A stretch of DNA of 64,000 nucleotides, taken from positions 581,501-645,500 of the forward strand of contig NZ_CP022708.1 in the NCBI RefSeq assembly GCF_025340265.1. The letters run 5' to 3'. Below the pieces are notes generated by a model. It saw nothing but the letters and a program-made list of their open reading frames with translations, searched no databases and was not told where the DNA came from. Made by a program: the position numbers and the translations under genes. The DNA comes from Novosphingobium sp. 9 (GTDB lineage: Bacteria; Pseudomonadota; Alphaproteobacteria; Sphingomonadales; Sphingomonadaceae). Positions 45,981-54,528 of the stretch are shown one piece after another (position 1 is the first letter of the stretch; every line of letters begins with the position of its first letter).

Positions 45981-47122
45981 GCCACGCACTCCTTGTCATG
46001 CTCGTGCAGGGCAACCCACCCGAGCCCGTCGCGACTGGCGATGACCGCGCGCTCGACGAAGCGCATCGAACGTACGCCGTCCGCGATGCCGGGCAGGATA
46101 TCGCTGCCTTCGCCGCGCAGACGCTGCGCGAAATCGCGATAGAGGTTGGCGAAGGCTTCGAGATAGCCTTCGGGGTGTCCGGCGGGCAGGCGCGTTGCCG
46201 CCGTGGCCAGCGGAGAGAGGTGGCCGAGCCCGGTCGTGAGGATTTCGCAGCGCCCGTCGAGATGGCGATACTCCAGCCGGTTGGGGCTCTCCTGCCGCCA
46301 GATCAGCGCACCGTGCGTGCCGTAGATCCGCAAGGACAGCCCGTTGGCCTCACCCACGGCCACTTGACTGGCGAGCAGAACGCCGCGTGCGCCGTTATCG
46401 AAGCGCAGGAGCACCGAGGCATCGTCATCCAGCGCGCGTCCTTCGACCACGGCGGCGAGATCGGCGCAGAGCGTGCGCACCTCAAGCCCGGTGACGAACT
46501 CGGCAAGGTGGAAGGCGTGGACACCGATGTCGCCGATCGCGCCGCCAAGCCCGGACTTGCCGGGTTGCGTGCGCCAGCCGGCCTGCTTGTTGCCGTCCAT
46601 CTCGATCGGTTCGGCCAGCCAGCCCTGAAGGTATTCGGCAACGACCTTTCGGACCGGGCCGATCGCCCCGGCAGCGATCATCTCGCGCGCCTGCCGGACC
46701 ATCGGATAGCCCGAGTAGGTATAGCTCAGCGCGTAGGGCGCGTTGGCCTCGTCCACCACGTCTGCCAGCGCAAGCGCTTCGTCGAGCGTAGCGGTGGCGG
46801 GCTTGTCGCTCATCACCGCGATCCCGGCTTCCAGCGCCGCGCGGGCGATGGGCAAGTGGGTGTGATTGGGCGTGGCGATCGTCACGAAATCGATGCCGTC
46901 TTCGCGCTGGCGTTCGGCAGCGAACATCTCGGCATAGGAGGCATAGGCGCGTTCAGGCGCGATACCGTAAATCTCGCCTGCCTGGCGCGAACGCTCCGGG
47001 TCGGAACTGAAGGCTCCCGCGACCAGTTCGATCTCGCCATCCAGTTCGGCGGCGATACGGTGAACCGGGCCGATGAAGGCACCGGGCCCGCCGCCGACAA
47101 GGCCCATGCGCAGCCGCTTCAT
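45977..47122 (-). CDS. Gfo/Idh/MocA family sugar oxidoreductase
   Basis: 381 residues. The Rossmann start MGLVGGGPGAFIGPVH binds NAD(P); the conserved MSDKPATATL corresponds to the usual EKP block, and GDIGVHAFHLAEF is the C-terminal substrate block. The family oxidises or reduces sugar carbonyls and alcohols; one member, DgpA, forms 3-keto glucosides from plant C-glucosides. It begins the minus-strand catabolic operon, divergent from the TonB-dependent receptor gene across a 344-base gap. The start at 47122 (MKRLRMGLVGGG) was chosen; the frame goes upstream without homology. Confidence 0.9.
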   Translation of the reverse strand: MKRLRMGLVGGGPGAFIGPVHRIAAELDGEIELVAGAFSSDPERSRQAGEIYGIAPERAYASYAEMFAAERQREDGIDFVTIATPNHTHLPIARAALEAGIAVMSDKPATATLDEALALADVVDEANAPYALSYTYSGYPMVRQAREMIAAGAIGPVRKVVAEYLQGWLAEPIEMDGNKQAGWRTQPGKSGLGGAIGDIGVHAFHLAEFVTGLEVRTLCADLAAVVEGRALDDDASVLLRFDNGARGVLLASQVAVGEANGLSLRIYGTHGALIWRQESPNRLEYRHLDGRCEILTTGLGHLSPLATAATRLPAGHPEGYLEAFANLYRDFAQRLRGEGSDILPGIADGVRSMRFVERAVIASRDGLGWVALHEHDKECVA

Positions 47123-47466
47123 GCGATGCGTTCCGACTTGGTTGTGATGGCTATTGGTGATCTGGCCTTGAACATGGCGCCTGTGCTCTCCCGCTTCCCT
47201 TTTCATGGGCTTGCATGAACTCAATACTATGCGCTCGAAATTTTGAAAATCTATTGCTTCAATCGTCATCGATCCAAATTGCTGATGACATTGATGATAG
47301 ATTTTTCGGATTTGATCGGATCAAAACAATCAATTTCTGAAATCCTGCGACTATGGTCTAGCACAAGCATCGATGGTGATGGCGCTGCGGCGTACATCGC
47401 TCAACGACAAGCGCAGCGGACCGATCGGCCACATGAAGGGCCGCGGCCGAATTGGGAGATTGGGAT
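47123..47466. promoter_or_regulatory. Divergent control region of the catabolic island
   Basis: 344 bases, AT-richer than its surroundings, between the two divergent operons (Gfo/Idh/MocA and TonB-dependent receptor). A perfect 7-bp inverted repeat with a one-base centre, TTTGATC-G-GATCAAA, occurs at 47311-47325 and is a candidate operator. Both promoters should lie here. No open frame with coding character was found. Confidence 0.5.
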
Positions 47467-49800
47467 ATGCGCCTCGCACGAATTGCATTCTTGACGTCGA
47501 TCAGCGCGGCAGCGCTCGGCTTTGCTTCCGGCGCGATGGCGCAGCAGGCTGCACCTTCGGCAACGCCCAGTGCCGACGAGAACACTGGTATCGCCGACAT
47601 CGTCGTGACCGCGCAGCGCCGTTCAGAGCGCTTGCAGGACGTGCCGGTCAGCGTCACGGCCATCAGCGCCGATGCGCTCAAGGATCGTGGCCTCAACGAT
47701 GCCAGCCAGTTGACGCTGGCGGCACCCAGCATGCAGCTGGGCAAGGACAATACCTTCACCATTCGCGGTATTGGCACGCTGGCCTTCGCAGGAACGATCG
47801 ATTCCAGCGTCGCCACCGCGATCGACGAAGTGAACATCGGCCGCCCGCTCGCCAGTTCGCCGATCTTCTTCGACATTTCGCAGGTCGAGGTGCTGAACGG
47901 ACCGCAGGGCCTGCTGTTCGGCAAGAACGCCTCGGCGGGTCTCGTCAACATCCGCAGCACCGATCCGGTGCTCGGCAAGTTCGGCGGCTCGTTCGATCTG
48001 GAAGGCGACAGCCGCCCGCGTCCCGGTAGCGATGGCCAGGGCGTGATCGCCCGGTCCGCGCTGAACATCCCGGTCTCGGAGAATTCGGCGCTGCGCATCG
48101 CCGGGGTCTATTCCTATCAGGACCCGTTGACCCAGCATGTGGGCGGCATCGGCAACCGCTATGACGGGGCGCTGCGCCAGTACGGCGTACGGGCCAAGTA
48201 CCTGTGGGAACCAACCGACGCGCTGACTATCCGGCTTCAGGGCGACTACGCGGAATCCCATGGTATTTCCGGCTATTATGACTCAACCTATCGTGAACTT
48301 GCCGATGGCAGCATCGATGCCGCGCCGCTGGCGGCAGATGGTGTCGTGCCGAGCGACAAGAACCTGGTTCATGCCTCGGATGCGCCGGAATATCGCGATC
48401 TGAAGAATGGCGGTGCGCAGGCAAAAGTCGCTTATGTTCTCGGCAACGGCATGGAGCTGAGCAATATCTTCGCCTGGCGGTTCTATGATCTGGACCAGCA
48501 GATCGATGCCGATTCCACGGGTCAGGACGGCGCCAACGTCAATCATAACATCTCCAGCTATAACCAGTACTCGAATGAACTGCGTCTGGCCTTGCCCGCG
48601 GGCAATCGACTGAGCGGACAAATGGGCCTGTTCTGGTTCCACTCGACGCTGAACACGTACCTCAATATCGCGGGCAGCAATTTCGTGCCCTCGTTCCTCT
48701 TGCCGACCTATCCCTTTTGCGTGGGTGCCGACGTGAGCGCGCCGTGTACCTCCTCGAACGACTATTTCCTTGGCATCGACAAGGACTATACGCTCGATAC
48801 CGATAGCTATGCGGCTTTCGGTCAATTGACTTATGAACTGACCGACAAGCTCAAGCTGATCGCCGGAGGCCGCGTGACGCATGACAAGATCAGCATTGAT
48901 CTTGCGCAGAACCAGCTCAGCTATTTCGTGCCGCTGGCGATCACGGGCACGTTCGACCAGTCCTATGCGCACACCGATTTCAGCTGGCGCGGCGGTGCGC
49001 AGTATAACTTCACCCGCGATACGATGCTCTATGCTTCATACGCGCGCGGCTACAAGGGGCCGGGCTTCAACGATACCGCGCCTGTCGCGGATGCGGACCT
49101 CCGCATCAAACCGGAAACTTCCCATACGCTGGAAGTCGGTTTCAAAGGCAGCTTCCTGAACCGACACCTCGTCATCGATCTGTCGGCGTTCCATACAAAA
49201 TTCCGGAACTACCAGTCGCAGTCCTTCGATTCGACCCTGCGAACTTTCCTTATCAGCAATGCGGCCAGCCTTACGAGCAAGGGCGTGGAAGTGGATGTGA
49301 CGGCCAAGCCTTTCGAGGGGCTGACACTGCACGGTAATGCCACACTGCTCGATGCCAAGTTCGGAGATTTTCCCGGTGTGCAGTGCTATGCCGGGCAGGG
49401 GGGCTGCTCCAGCGATGGCACGTTCAATGCCAAGGGCATGACCGCGCCATCCTCGCCCAAGTTCACCTCGACGCTGGGCGCACGTTATGAACACCCGGTC
49501 GGCGGCGATCTGACCGCCTTCGTTGCGGGCGACTGGTATCACCGTTCGTCGATCTACTATCTCGTCAACCATGCACCGGGCGCGATGCTGGACGCGGTGG
49601 ACATCTTCGGTGCAAGCATCGGCGTTCGGGGAGATCACTGGAAGTTCTCGGTGTTCTGCAAGAATTGCACGAACAAGCTGATGCCCAACTCCATCGATCT
49701 GGAATCGGGCGATCAGGCCGCTGGCAAGTCGAGCTATCTTCAGACCTTCGGCTATAATTCGGTGCGGACAATCGGCGTCCAGCTCGGTTTCGACTTCTAA
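47467..49800 (+). CDS. TonB-dependent outer-membrane receptor
   Basis: 777 residues. A signal peptide ends GFASGAMAQQ; a TonB box-like segment (DIVVTAQRRSERLQDVPVSV) and the plug domain follow, then a beta-barrel ending VQLGFDF. The start at 47467 has GGGAG upstream. It brings a large substrate across the outer membrane using TonB, and its barrel plus plug form fits receptors of sphingomonad catabolic clusters rather than classical siderophore receptors. It is divergent from the Gfo/Idh/MocA operon and precedes GH3, so the ligand is probably an aromatic glycoside. Confidence 0.93.
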   Translation: MRLARIAFLTSISAAALGFASGAMAQQAAPSATPSADENTGIADIVVTAQRRSERLQDVPVSVTAISADALKDRGLNDASQLTLAAPSMQLGKDNTFTIRGIGTLAFAGTIDSSVATAIDEVNIGRPLASSPIFFDISQVEVLNGPQGLLFGKNASAGLVNIRSTDPVLGKFGGSFDLEGDSRPRPGSDGQGVIARSALNIPVSENSALRIAGVYSYQDPLTQHVGGIGNRYDGALRQYGVRAKYLWEPTDALTIRLQGDYAESHGISGYYDSTYRELADGSIDAAPLAADGVVPSDKNLVHASDAPEYRDLKNGGAQAKVAYVLGNGMELSNIFAWRFYDLDQQIDADSTGQDGANVNHNISSYNQYSNELRLALPAGNRLSGQMGLFWFHSTLNTYLNIAGSNFVPSFLLPTYPFCVGADVSAPCTSSNDYFLGIDKDYTLDTDSYAAFGQLTYELTDKLKLIAGGRVTHDKISIDLAQNQLSYFVPLAITGTFDQSYAHTDFSWRGGAQYNFTRDTMLYASYARGYKGPGFNDTAPVADADLRIKPETSHTLEVGFKGSFLNRHLVIDLSAFHTKFRNYQSQSFDSTLRTFLISNAASLTSKGVEVDVTAKPFEGLTLHGNATLLDAKFGDFPGVQCYAGQGGCSSDGTFNAKGMTAPSSPKFTSTLGARYEHPVGGDLTAFVAGDWYHRSSIYYLVNHAPGAMLDAVDIFGASIGVRGDHWKFSVFCKNCTNKLMPNSIDLESGDQAAGKSSYLQTFGYNSVRTIGVQLGFDF

Positions 49801-49819
49801 GGTCAGGGGGCCAGGCATC

Positions 49820-51871
49820 ATGATCGACAGGCGGGAACAGCGACGGATCGCAGGGCAGCATGTCCCGGCGCGGATGCTGGCTCCGCTTGCCGTCATGGTG
49901 TCGATGGCCCTGATGACGGCAGGGACGGGCTGGGCGGATGCGCCGGGCCAGTCTTACCGGCAGCCCGAGATTGCCTCGCATGGTGTACCGGTATTGACCG
50001 TGGATGGCCTGCGCTTCCGCGATCTGAACCGGAACGGTCGTCTCGACCGATACGAGGACTGGCGGCTGTCGCCAAAAGTGCGCGCTCAGGATCTCCTTGC
50101 GCGCATGACGCTGGAGGAAAAGGCCGGGCAGATGGTTCTGCCGATCGCCTTTGCCGATGCGCCGTTCGGTCAACCGGCGCATGGATACGATCCGGCGCAG
50201 GTGCGGAGGCTGGCGCTGGAAAGCCATGTCACGGCGTTCAGTTCGATGCTGACGCTTGCGCCCGCCGATCTCGCCCGCGCCGCCAATGCGGTGCAGGACG
50301 TGGCCGAACAGGGGCGCCTCGGCATCCCGGCAACGCTCGCCACCGATCCGCGCCATGGCTATCACAAGACCGTGGGCGCCAGTGTCGCCACGGCAGGCTT
50401 CAGCCAGTGGCCCGATCCCACCGGGCTCGGTGCCATCGGCGATCCTGCGCTGGTGTATCGTTTCGCCGATATTGTTCGGCGCGACTATCGCGCGGTCGGC
50501 TTCACCATCTCGCTGGGGCCGCAGGCCGACCTTGCCACCGAGCCGCGCTGGCCGCGTATCGACGGCACTTTCGGAGAAGATCCGGCAAGTGTCGGCCCGC
50601 TGGTGGCGGCCTATGTCGAGGGGGCGCAGGGTAGCCGGTACGGTGTGACGCCGGACGGTATCGCTGCCGTCGTCAAGCACTGGGTCGGCTATGGCGCGGC
50701 GCAGGACGGCTGGGACTCGCACAACTATTACGGTCGCTTTTCCGCGCTGCGAACGCAGGCACTGCCGCTGCACCTCAAGCCCTTCGCGGCAGCCTTCGCA
50801 GTCCAACCGGCAGCGGTGATGCCCAGCTATTCGGTGTTCGCGAAGCTGACTATCGATGGCAAGCCTGCGGGACCGACCGGGGCCGCCTTCAGCGCGCCGA
50901 TGATCCATGATCTGCTGCGCGGGCGTTATCACTATCAGGGCATCGTCCTGTCCGACTGGGCAGTGACGGCGGATTGCACGGCGGTATGCCGGGATGGTGT
51001 TCCAGCCGGGCAGCGCCCCGGTTTCGAGGGGATCGCCATGCCCTGGGGCGTGGAAGGGCTGACCCGTCCGCAGCGCTATGCCCGTGCGATCAACGCTGGG
51101 GTCGACCAGTTCGGCGGCGAGAGCGATCCCGCGCCGATCGTCGCTGCGGTCAGGGCCGGGCTGGTGTCGCAGGCCCGGATCGACGAGGCGGTGCTGCGGA
51201 TACTTACCCAGACGTTCCGCCTCGGGCTGTTCGAGCATCCGTTCGTGTCGCCCGAAGCCGCAGCGCGCGATGTGGGGGCGGCAGCGGATCGCGAAGCGGG
51301 GTTGACGGCGCAGGCTCAGGCGATGGTGGTGCTGAAGAGCGCCAGGGCCATTCCGTTTGCGCGCGGTGCGCGCGTGTATCTGCGCGGGGTAGATCCGCAA
51401 GCGGCACGCACCGCCGGGTTCACGGTGGTCGCCGCGCCGGAAAAAGCCGACTTCGCGATTGTCAGGATGAGCGCGCCGCATCAGAATCTGCATCGCGGTT
51501 ATTTCTTCGGGGCGATGCAGCACGAAGGTTCGCTGGCGTTTCCGGCCTCCGATCCGGACCTCGTTTGGCTGCGCGCGCATGCGGGCAAGCTGCCGGTCAT
51601 CGTCGATGTCTATCTGGATCGTCCGGCGGTCCTGACCCCGCTGGTGTCGCTCTCGACCGCGCTTGTGGTCGACTTCGGGGCCTGCGACGAGGCGCTTTTC
51701 GCGGCGCTTGCAGGCCGCGTGCCGCCGCAAGGACGTTTGCCTTTCGAACTGCCGCGCAGCGAGGCGGCAGTCGAGGCACAGGCGAGCGATCTTCCTGCAG
51801 ATAGTCACAACCCTCTATTCCCGATACATTTTCGCAGTCTTGCACTGCCCCGCACGCAACCGGAGACCTGA
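49820..51871 (+). CDS. Glycoside hydrolase family 3 beta-glucosidase-like protein, exported
   Basis: 683 residues. A signal peptide with a long start (MIDRREQRR ...) ends near GWADAPG. The catalytic nucleophile Asp is in YQGIVLSDWAVTADC, the usual GH3 SDW motif, after GFTISLGPQADLATEPRW and KHWVGYGAAQDGWDSHNYYGRF, which form the sugar-binding site. It should cleave beta-glucosides of plant compounds in the periplasm. The stop overlaps the next start (TGATG), so it is coupled to the TIM-barrel gene. Length is close to the short GH3 form without a fibronectin domain. Confidence 0.92.
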   Translation: MIDRREQRRIAGQHVPARMLAPLAVMVSMALMTAGTGWADAPGQSYRQPEIASHGVPVLTVDGLRFRDLNRNGRLDRYEDWRLSPKVRAQDLLARMTLEEKAGQMVLPIAFADAPFGQPAHGYDPAQVRRLALESHVTAFSSMLTLAPADLARAANAVQDVAEQGRLGIPATLATDPRHGYHKTVGASVATAGFSQWPDPTGLGAIGDPALVYRFADIVRRDYRAVGFTISLGPQADLATEPRWPRIDGTFGEDPASVGPLVAAYVEGAQGSRYGVTPDGIAAVVKHWVGYGAAQDGWDSHNYYGRFSALRTQALPLHLKPFAAAFAVQPAAVMPSYSVFAKLTIDGKPAGPTGAAFSAPMIHDLLRGRYHYQGIVLSDWAVTADCTAVCRDGVPAGQRPGFEGIAMPWGVEGLTRPQRYARAINAGVDQFGGESDPAPIVAAVRAGLVSQARIDEAVLRILTQTFRLGLFEHPFVSPEAAARDVGAAADREAGLTAQAQAMVVLKSARAIPFARGARVYLRGVDPQAARTAGFTVVAAPEKADFAIVRMSAPHQNLHRGYFFGAMQHEGSLAFPASDPDLVWLRAHAGKLPVIVDVYLDRPAVLTPLVSLSTALVVDFGACDEALFAALAGRVPPQGRLPFELPRSEAAVEAQASDLPADSHNPLFPIHFRSLALPRTQPET

Positions 51872-52899
51872 TGCCCGTGTCCAAAATCCAGCGAGGCGTC
51901 AGCCTCTACAGTTTTCAGGAAGAGATGTTCCTGGGCAAGATGTCCGTGGAGGACGTCATCGCCTTTGCCGCAACGCTCGGTGCGCAGGGAATCGAGATTC
52001 TGCCTGAGCAGAACATGCCCACGTTCCCGTATGTCAGCGATGCGCAGATCGGCGAATGGCGCGACATGCTGGACCGGCATGGGGCGCACTTCACCTGCTA
52101 TGACATGTTCCTCGACACCAAGCTGCGTAAGGGCGAGCTTCTGTCGGACGAGGAGCAGGTGGAAAGCATCAAGCGCGATCTTACGCTGTGCAACCGCCTC
52201 GGCATCCGCAACATGCGCGTGCTGATCTTCGTGCGTCCGGATATCCTCGAAAAATGCGTGCCTTATGCTGAGAAGATGGATGTTCACATGGGTGTGGAGG
52301 TCCATGCGCCCTGGCATCTGGAGCACGCCTGGATACTGCGCACGATCGACGTCGCCGATCGCCTGGCCACGAAGCACCTCGGTATCCTGCCGGACATGGG
52401 CGTGTTCATGAAGCACTATCCGCCCGCCTTCCGCGCCCGTTTCGAGCGCCAGGGCGCGCGGCCCGAGATCACCCAGTTCATCGTCGATCAGCATGAACAG
52501 AAGATCATGTGCGAATACACGATCTACGAAGTCGCGGTGAAGATGGGCGGCAACAAGGCGGAAATCGCGATGGCGGAAACCCTGCGCCATGCACCCTACG
52601 CCAATCCGAAGCGTCTCAAGGACTACGCGCCGTACTTCCGCCATATCCAGGCCAAGTTCTACGAAATGAACGAGGATTATACCGATCCCGCGATTGCTTA
52701 CGATGAAGTGATCCCTGAACTGGTGAAGTGCGGCTGGGAAGGCACGCTTTCTAGCGAATACGAAGGCAATCGCTGGATTCAGGATGTGATGGAAGTCGAC
52801 AGTCGCGAGCAGGTCCGTCGCCAGCATGAGATGTTCAAGCGCCTGATCGCCAAGGCCGAAGCAGAACTGGAGGTCGCGAGATGTTCGACAAGTATCTGA
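51871..52899 (+). CDS. TIM-barrel sugar isomerase-like protein, candidate C-glycoside deglycosidase large subunit
   Basis: 342 residues. The metal-site residues of the xylose-isomerase-like fold are visible: GVEVHAPWH (Glu, His), ILPDMGVFMKHY (Asp) and LSSEYEGNR (Glu). Its length and its adjacency to DUF6379 (start overlaps its 3' end by 19 bases) match the two-subunit C-glycoside deglycosidases (for example DgpC/DgpB and DfgA/DfgB), which split the C-C bond of a 3-keto C-glucoside. That assignment is from family and context, not from activity. It has no signal peptide. Confidence 0.8.
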   Translation: MPVSKIQRGVSLYSFQEEMFLGKMSVEDVIAFAATLGAQGIEILPEQNMPTFPYVSDAQIGEWRDMLDRHGAHFTCYDMFLDTKLRKGELLSDEEQVESIKRDLTLCNRLGIRNMRVLIFVRPDILEKCVPYAEKMDVHMGVEVHAPWHLEHAWILRTIDVADRLATKHLGILPDMGVFMKHYPPAFRARFERQGARPEITQFIVDQHEQKIMCEYTIYEVAVKMGGNKAEIAMAETLRHAPYANPKRLKDYAPYFRHIQAKFYEMNEDYTDPAIAYDEVIPELVKCGWEGTLSSEYEGNRWIQDVMEVDSREQVRRQHEMFKRLIAKAEAELEVARCSTSI

Positions 52900-53287
52900 T
52901 TGACGAGACTTCGCTTCGTAACGTCGGTCCGGTCGAGGCACCGACCGGCTTCGCCTTCGAGACCAAGCTGGGCTATTATCGTGGCCTCGGACTTTCGATG
53001 ATCGAGGAGCTGGCCGTCTCGGTGGATGGCGTGGCGATCGATCGCGGTGGCGTGACCTTCGACGAGTTCTGCGGTGAAGGTGGGCCGGGGCCGCTGACGC
53101 TGGACGAAATGGAAACTGCCTATGACAGACGCTGGCCGTTTGGGGCGGCCGCGACGATCAGCGTTGCCTATCCGGGGGGTATCCGGCGGGAGAGCATGAG
53201 CTGTCGCTGCTGCAACGTCTGCGCGTATCTTATCTTCCGTTCCCCTCGATCAATACCGATGCCAAGCGGGTTACGCTCGAAAAGTGA
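52881..53287 (+). CDS. DUF6379 protein, candidate C-glycoside deglycosidase small subunit, apparent frameshift
   Basis: About 135 residues in the repaired form. The frame starts MFDKYLIDETSLRNVGPVEAP and shifts at a run of six G (53174-53179); one more G gives YPGGYPAGEHELSLLQRLRV and a natural end ALKRVTLEK at 53287 (stop TGA 53285). Without it the frame runs to 53345 through an unrelated Cys-rich stretch. DUF6379 is the small beta-rich partner of the TIM-barrel large subunit in C-glycoside deglycosidases. The start overlaps the large-subunit gene, and the pair is the best marker of C-glycoside use in this window. Confidence 0.8.
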
Positions 53288-53355
53288 CAGCCATGGTGGT
53301 GCAACGTCATCCGTGCGCAGATCGATGTTGCACCATTTTTCCTAAGGGCAGGATG

Positions 53356-54408
53356 TTAGCTCGACACTGGAACCGCCCTTGTCCGCACAAGAACGGATAG
53401 CGTGTACATCAGCCACAAGGCTGCGCCGACGGCGAAGCCTGCCAGGGCATATCGGGCAAACCCGGCAAGGATCAGGACGCATGCCAGCGCCGCAATGAAA
53501 TCGCGCATCGTCAGCCAGATAAGGCACTGCATCAGGAACGAGGGCTTGCGCCGTGCATGATGCTTGATCACGTCGAAGGTGAACGGTCCACCTTGCCGGG
53601 CTGACCGCAGCCCGATGGCAAGAAGGCCTGTTGCGAGCATGGCGAGACCGGAGGCGCCGGCGATGGCTGCCGCTCCTTCGCCTGCAAGCGCGAGATTGGC
53701 CGTGACGCCGCCGATGAAGGCCAGGTTAGTTACGGCGTCGATCAGGCTGTCGATCATGGCGCCTTTCGCGGATGTGCGGAAGGTCGCGCGGGCAATTTCG
53801 CCATCCACGCCATCGAAGATCGACGCTGCCTGGAACAGCAGCGCGCCTGCGATCAGGCCGGAAGGTCCGCCGAGCAAAAGGCTGGCGGCCATCATGATCC
53901 CGAGAAGCGCTGTGCCCACGCTTGCATGATTTGGGGTAATACCAGCAATAGCCAGTAACCGGCCCGAGATCGCCTGCGAGATCGGACGGTTGAAATAGCG
54001 TGAGACCACGCCGTCACCGGGTTTGGTCGTGGCGGCCAGTATGCTTCGGCCGGCGAGCCGAAGCGCGCGAAGTTGCTGCTTCTCGTCCGCATCGCGCAAG
54101 ATCTGCTCTGGAGAAAGCGATGCGGCGTGTAGGACAAGGGTTGTGCCATTGTGAACAGGCGCGGTGGCGTCCGGCAGGTTCGGTGCCTCGGCCGCTACGC
54201 TGCAAGTGATACCGGGCGTCAGCCTTGCCCATTCGGCGCGGCAGAAGCTGCCGGGTTCCCATAAGTCCGGCGTAATGAAAATGCAGGACGTGAAAGGCGC
54301 ATCGGTTTCACGAACGGCTTGCAACAGCGCGCGGGCGGCGGCAGGTATTCCTGCCACGAGAACGGCGGCTGATCTGGCCGAGGGAAAGGCGATCACCAGA
54401 CTAGACAC
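53356..54408 (-). CDS. CDP-alcohol phosphatidyltransferase with a degenerate N-terminal nucleotidyltransferase-like region
   Basis: 350 residues from GTG 54408 (GGAG ten bases upstream). The C-terminal membrane domain has the full family motif: DGVDGEIAR, then G eight residues later, then D-x3-D (GAMIDSLIDAV). The N-terminal ~140 residues look like the shrunken nucleotidyltransferase part of DIPP-synthase fusions but lack the AAG-x-G-[ST]-R binding loop, so it should not charge CTP. The linker SRYFNRPISQAIS is typical of the DIPP-synthase-like branch. It probably uses CDP-inositol from the enzyme at 58134. It diverges from the second CDP-alcohol gene over 120 bases. Confidence 0.85.
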   Translation of the reverse strand: MSSLVIAFPSARSAAVLVAGIPAAARALLQAVRETDAPFTSCIFITPDLWEPGSFCRAEWARLTPGITCSVAAEAPNLPDATAPVHNGTTLVLHAASLSPEQILRDADEKQQLRALRLAGRSILAATTKPGDGVVSRYFNRPISQAISGRLLAIAGITPNHASVGTALLGIMMAASLLLGGPSGLIAGALLFQAASIFDGVDGEIARATFRTSAKGAMIDSLIDAVTNLAFIGGVTANLALAGEGAAAIAGASGLAMLATGLLAIGLRSARQGGPFTFDVIKHHARRKPSFLMQCLIWLTMRDFIAALACVLILAGFARYALAGFAVGAALWLMYTLSVLVRTRAVPVSS

Positions 54409-54528
54409 GATGTGAGGACTCCGAATTTCCGGTGAAGCGCTTTTCGCGGCAGAGCGGATGCGTATAAGTCGCCTGAGCGGGATGGCCAAGGCTGTTGGGC
54501 AGAACACGTTGACAAGTAGGCAAGAACG

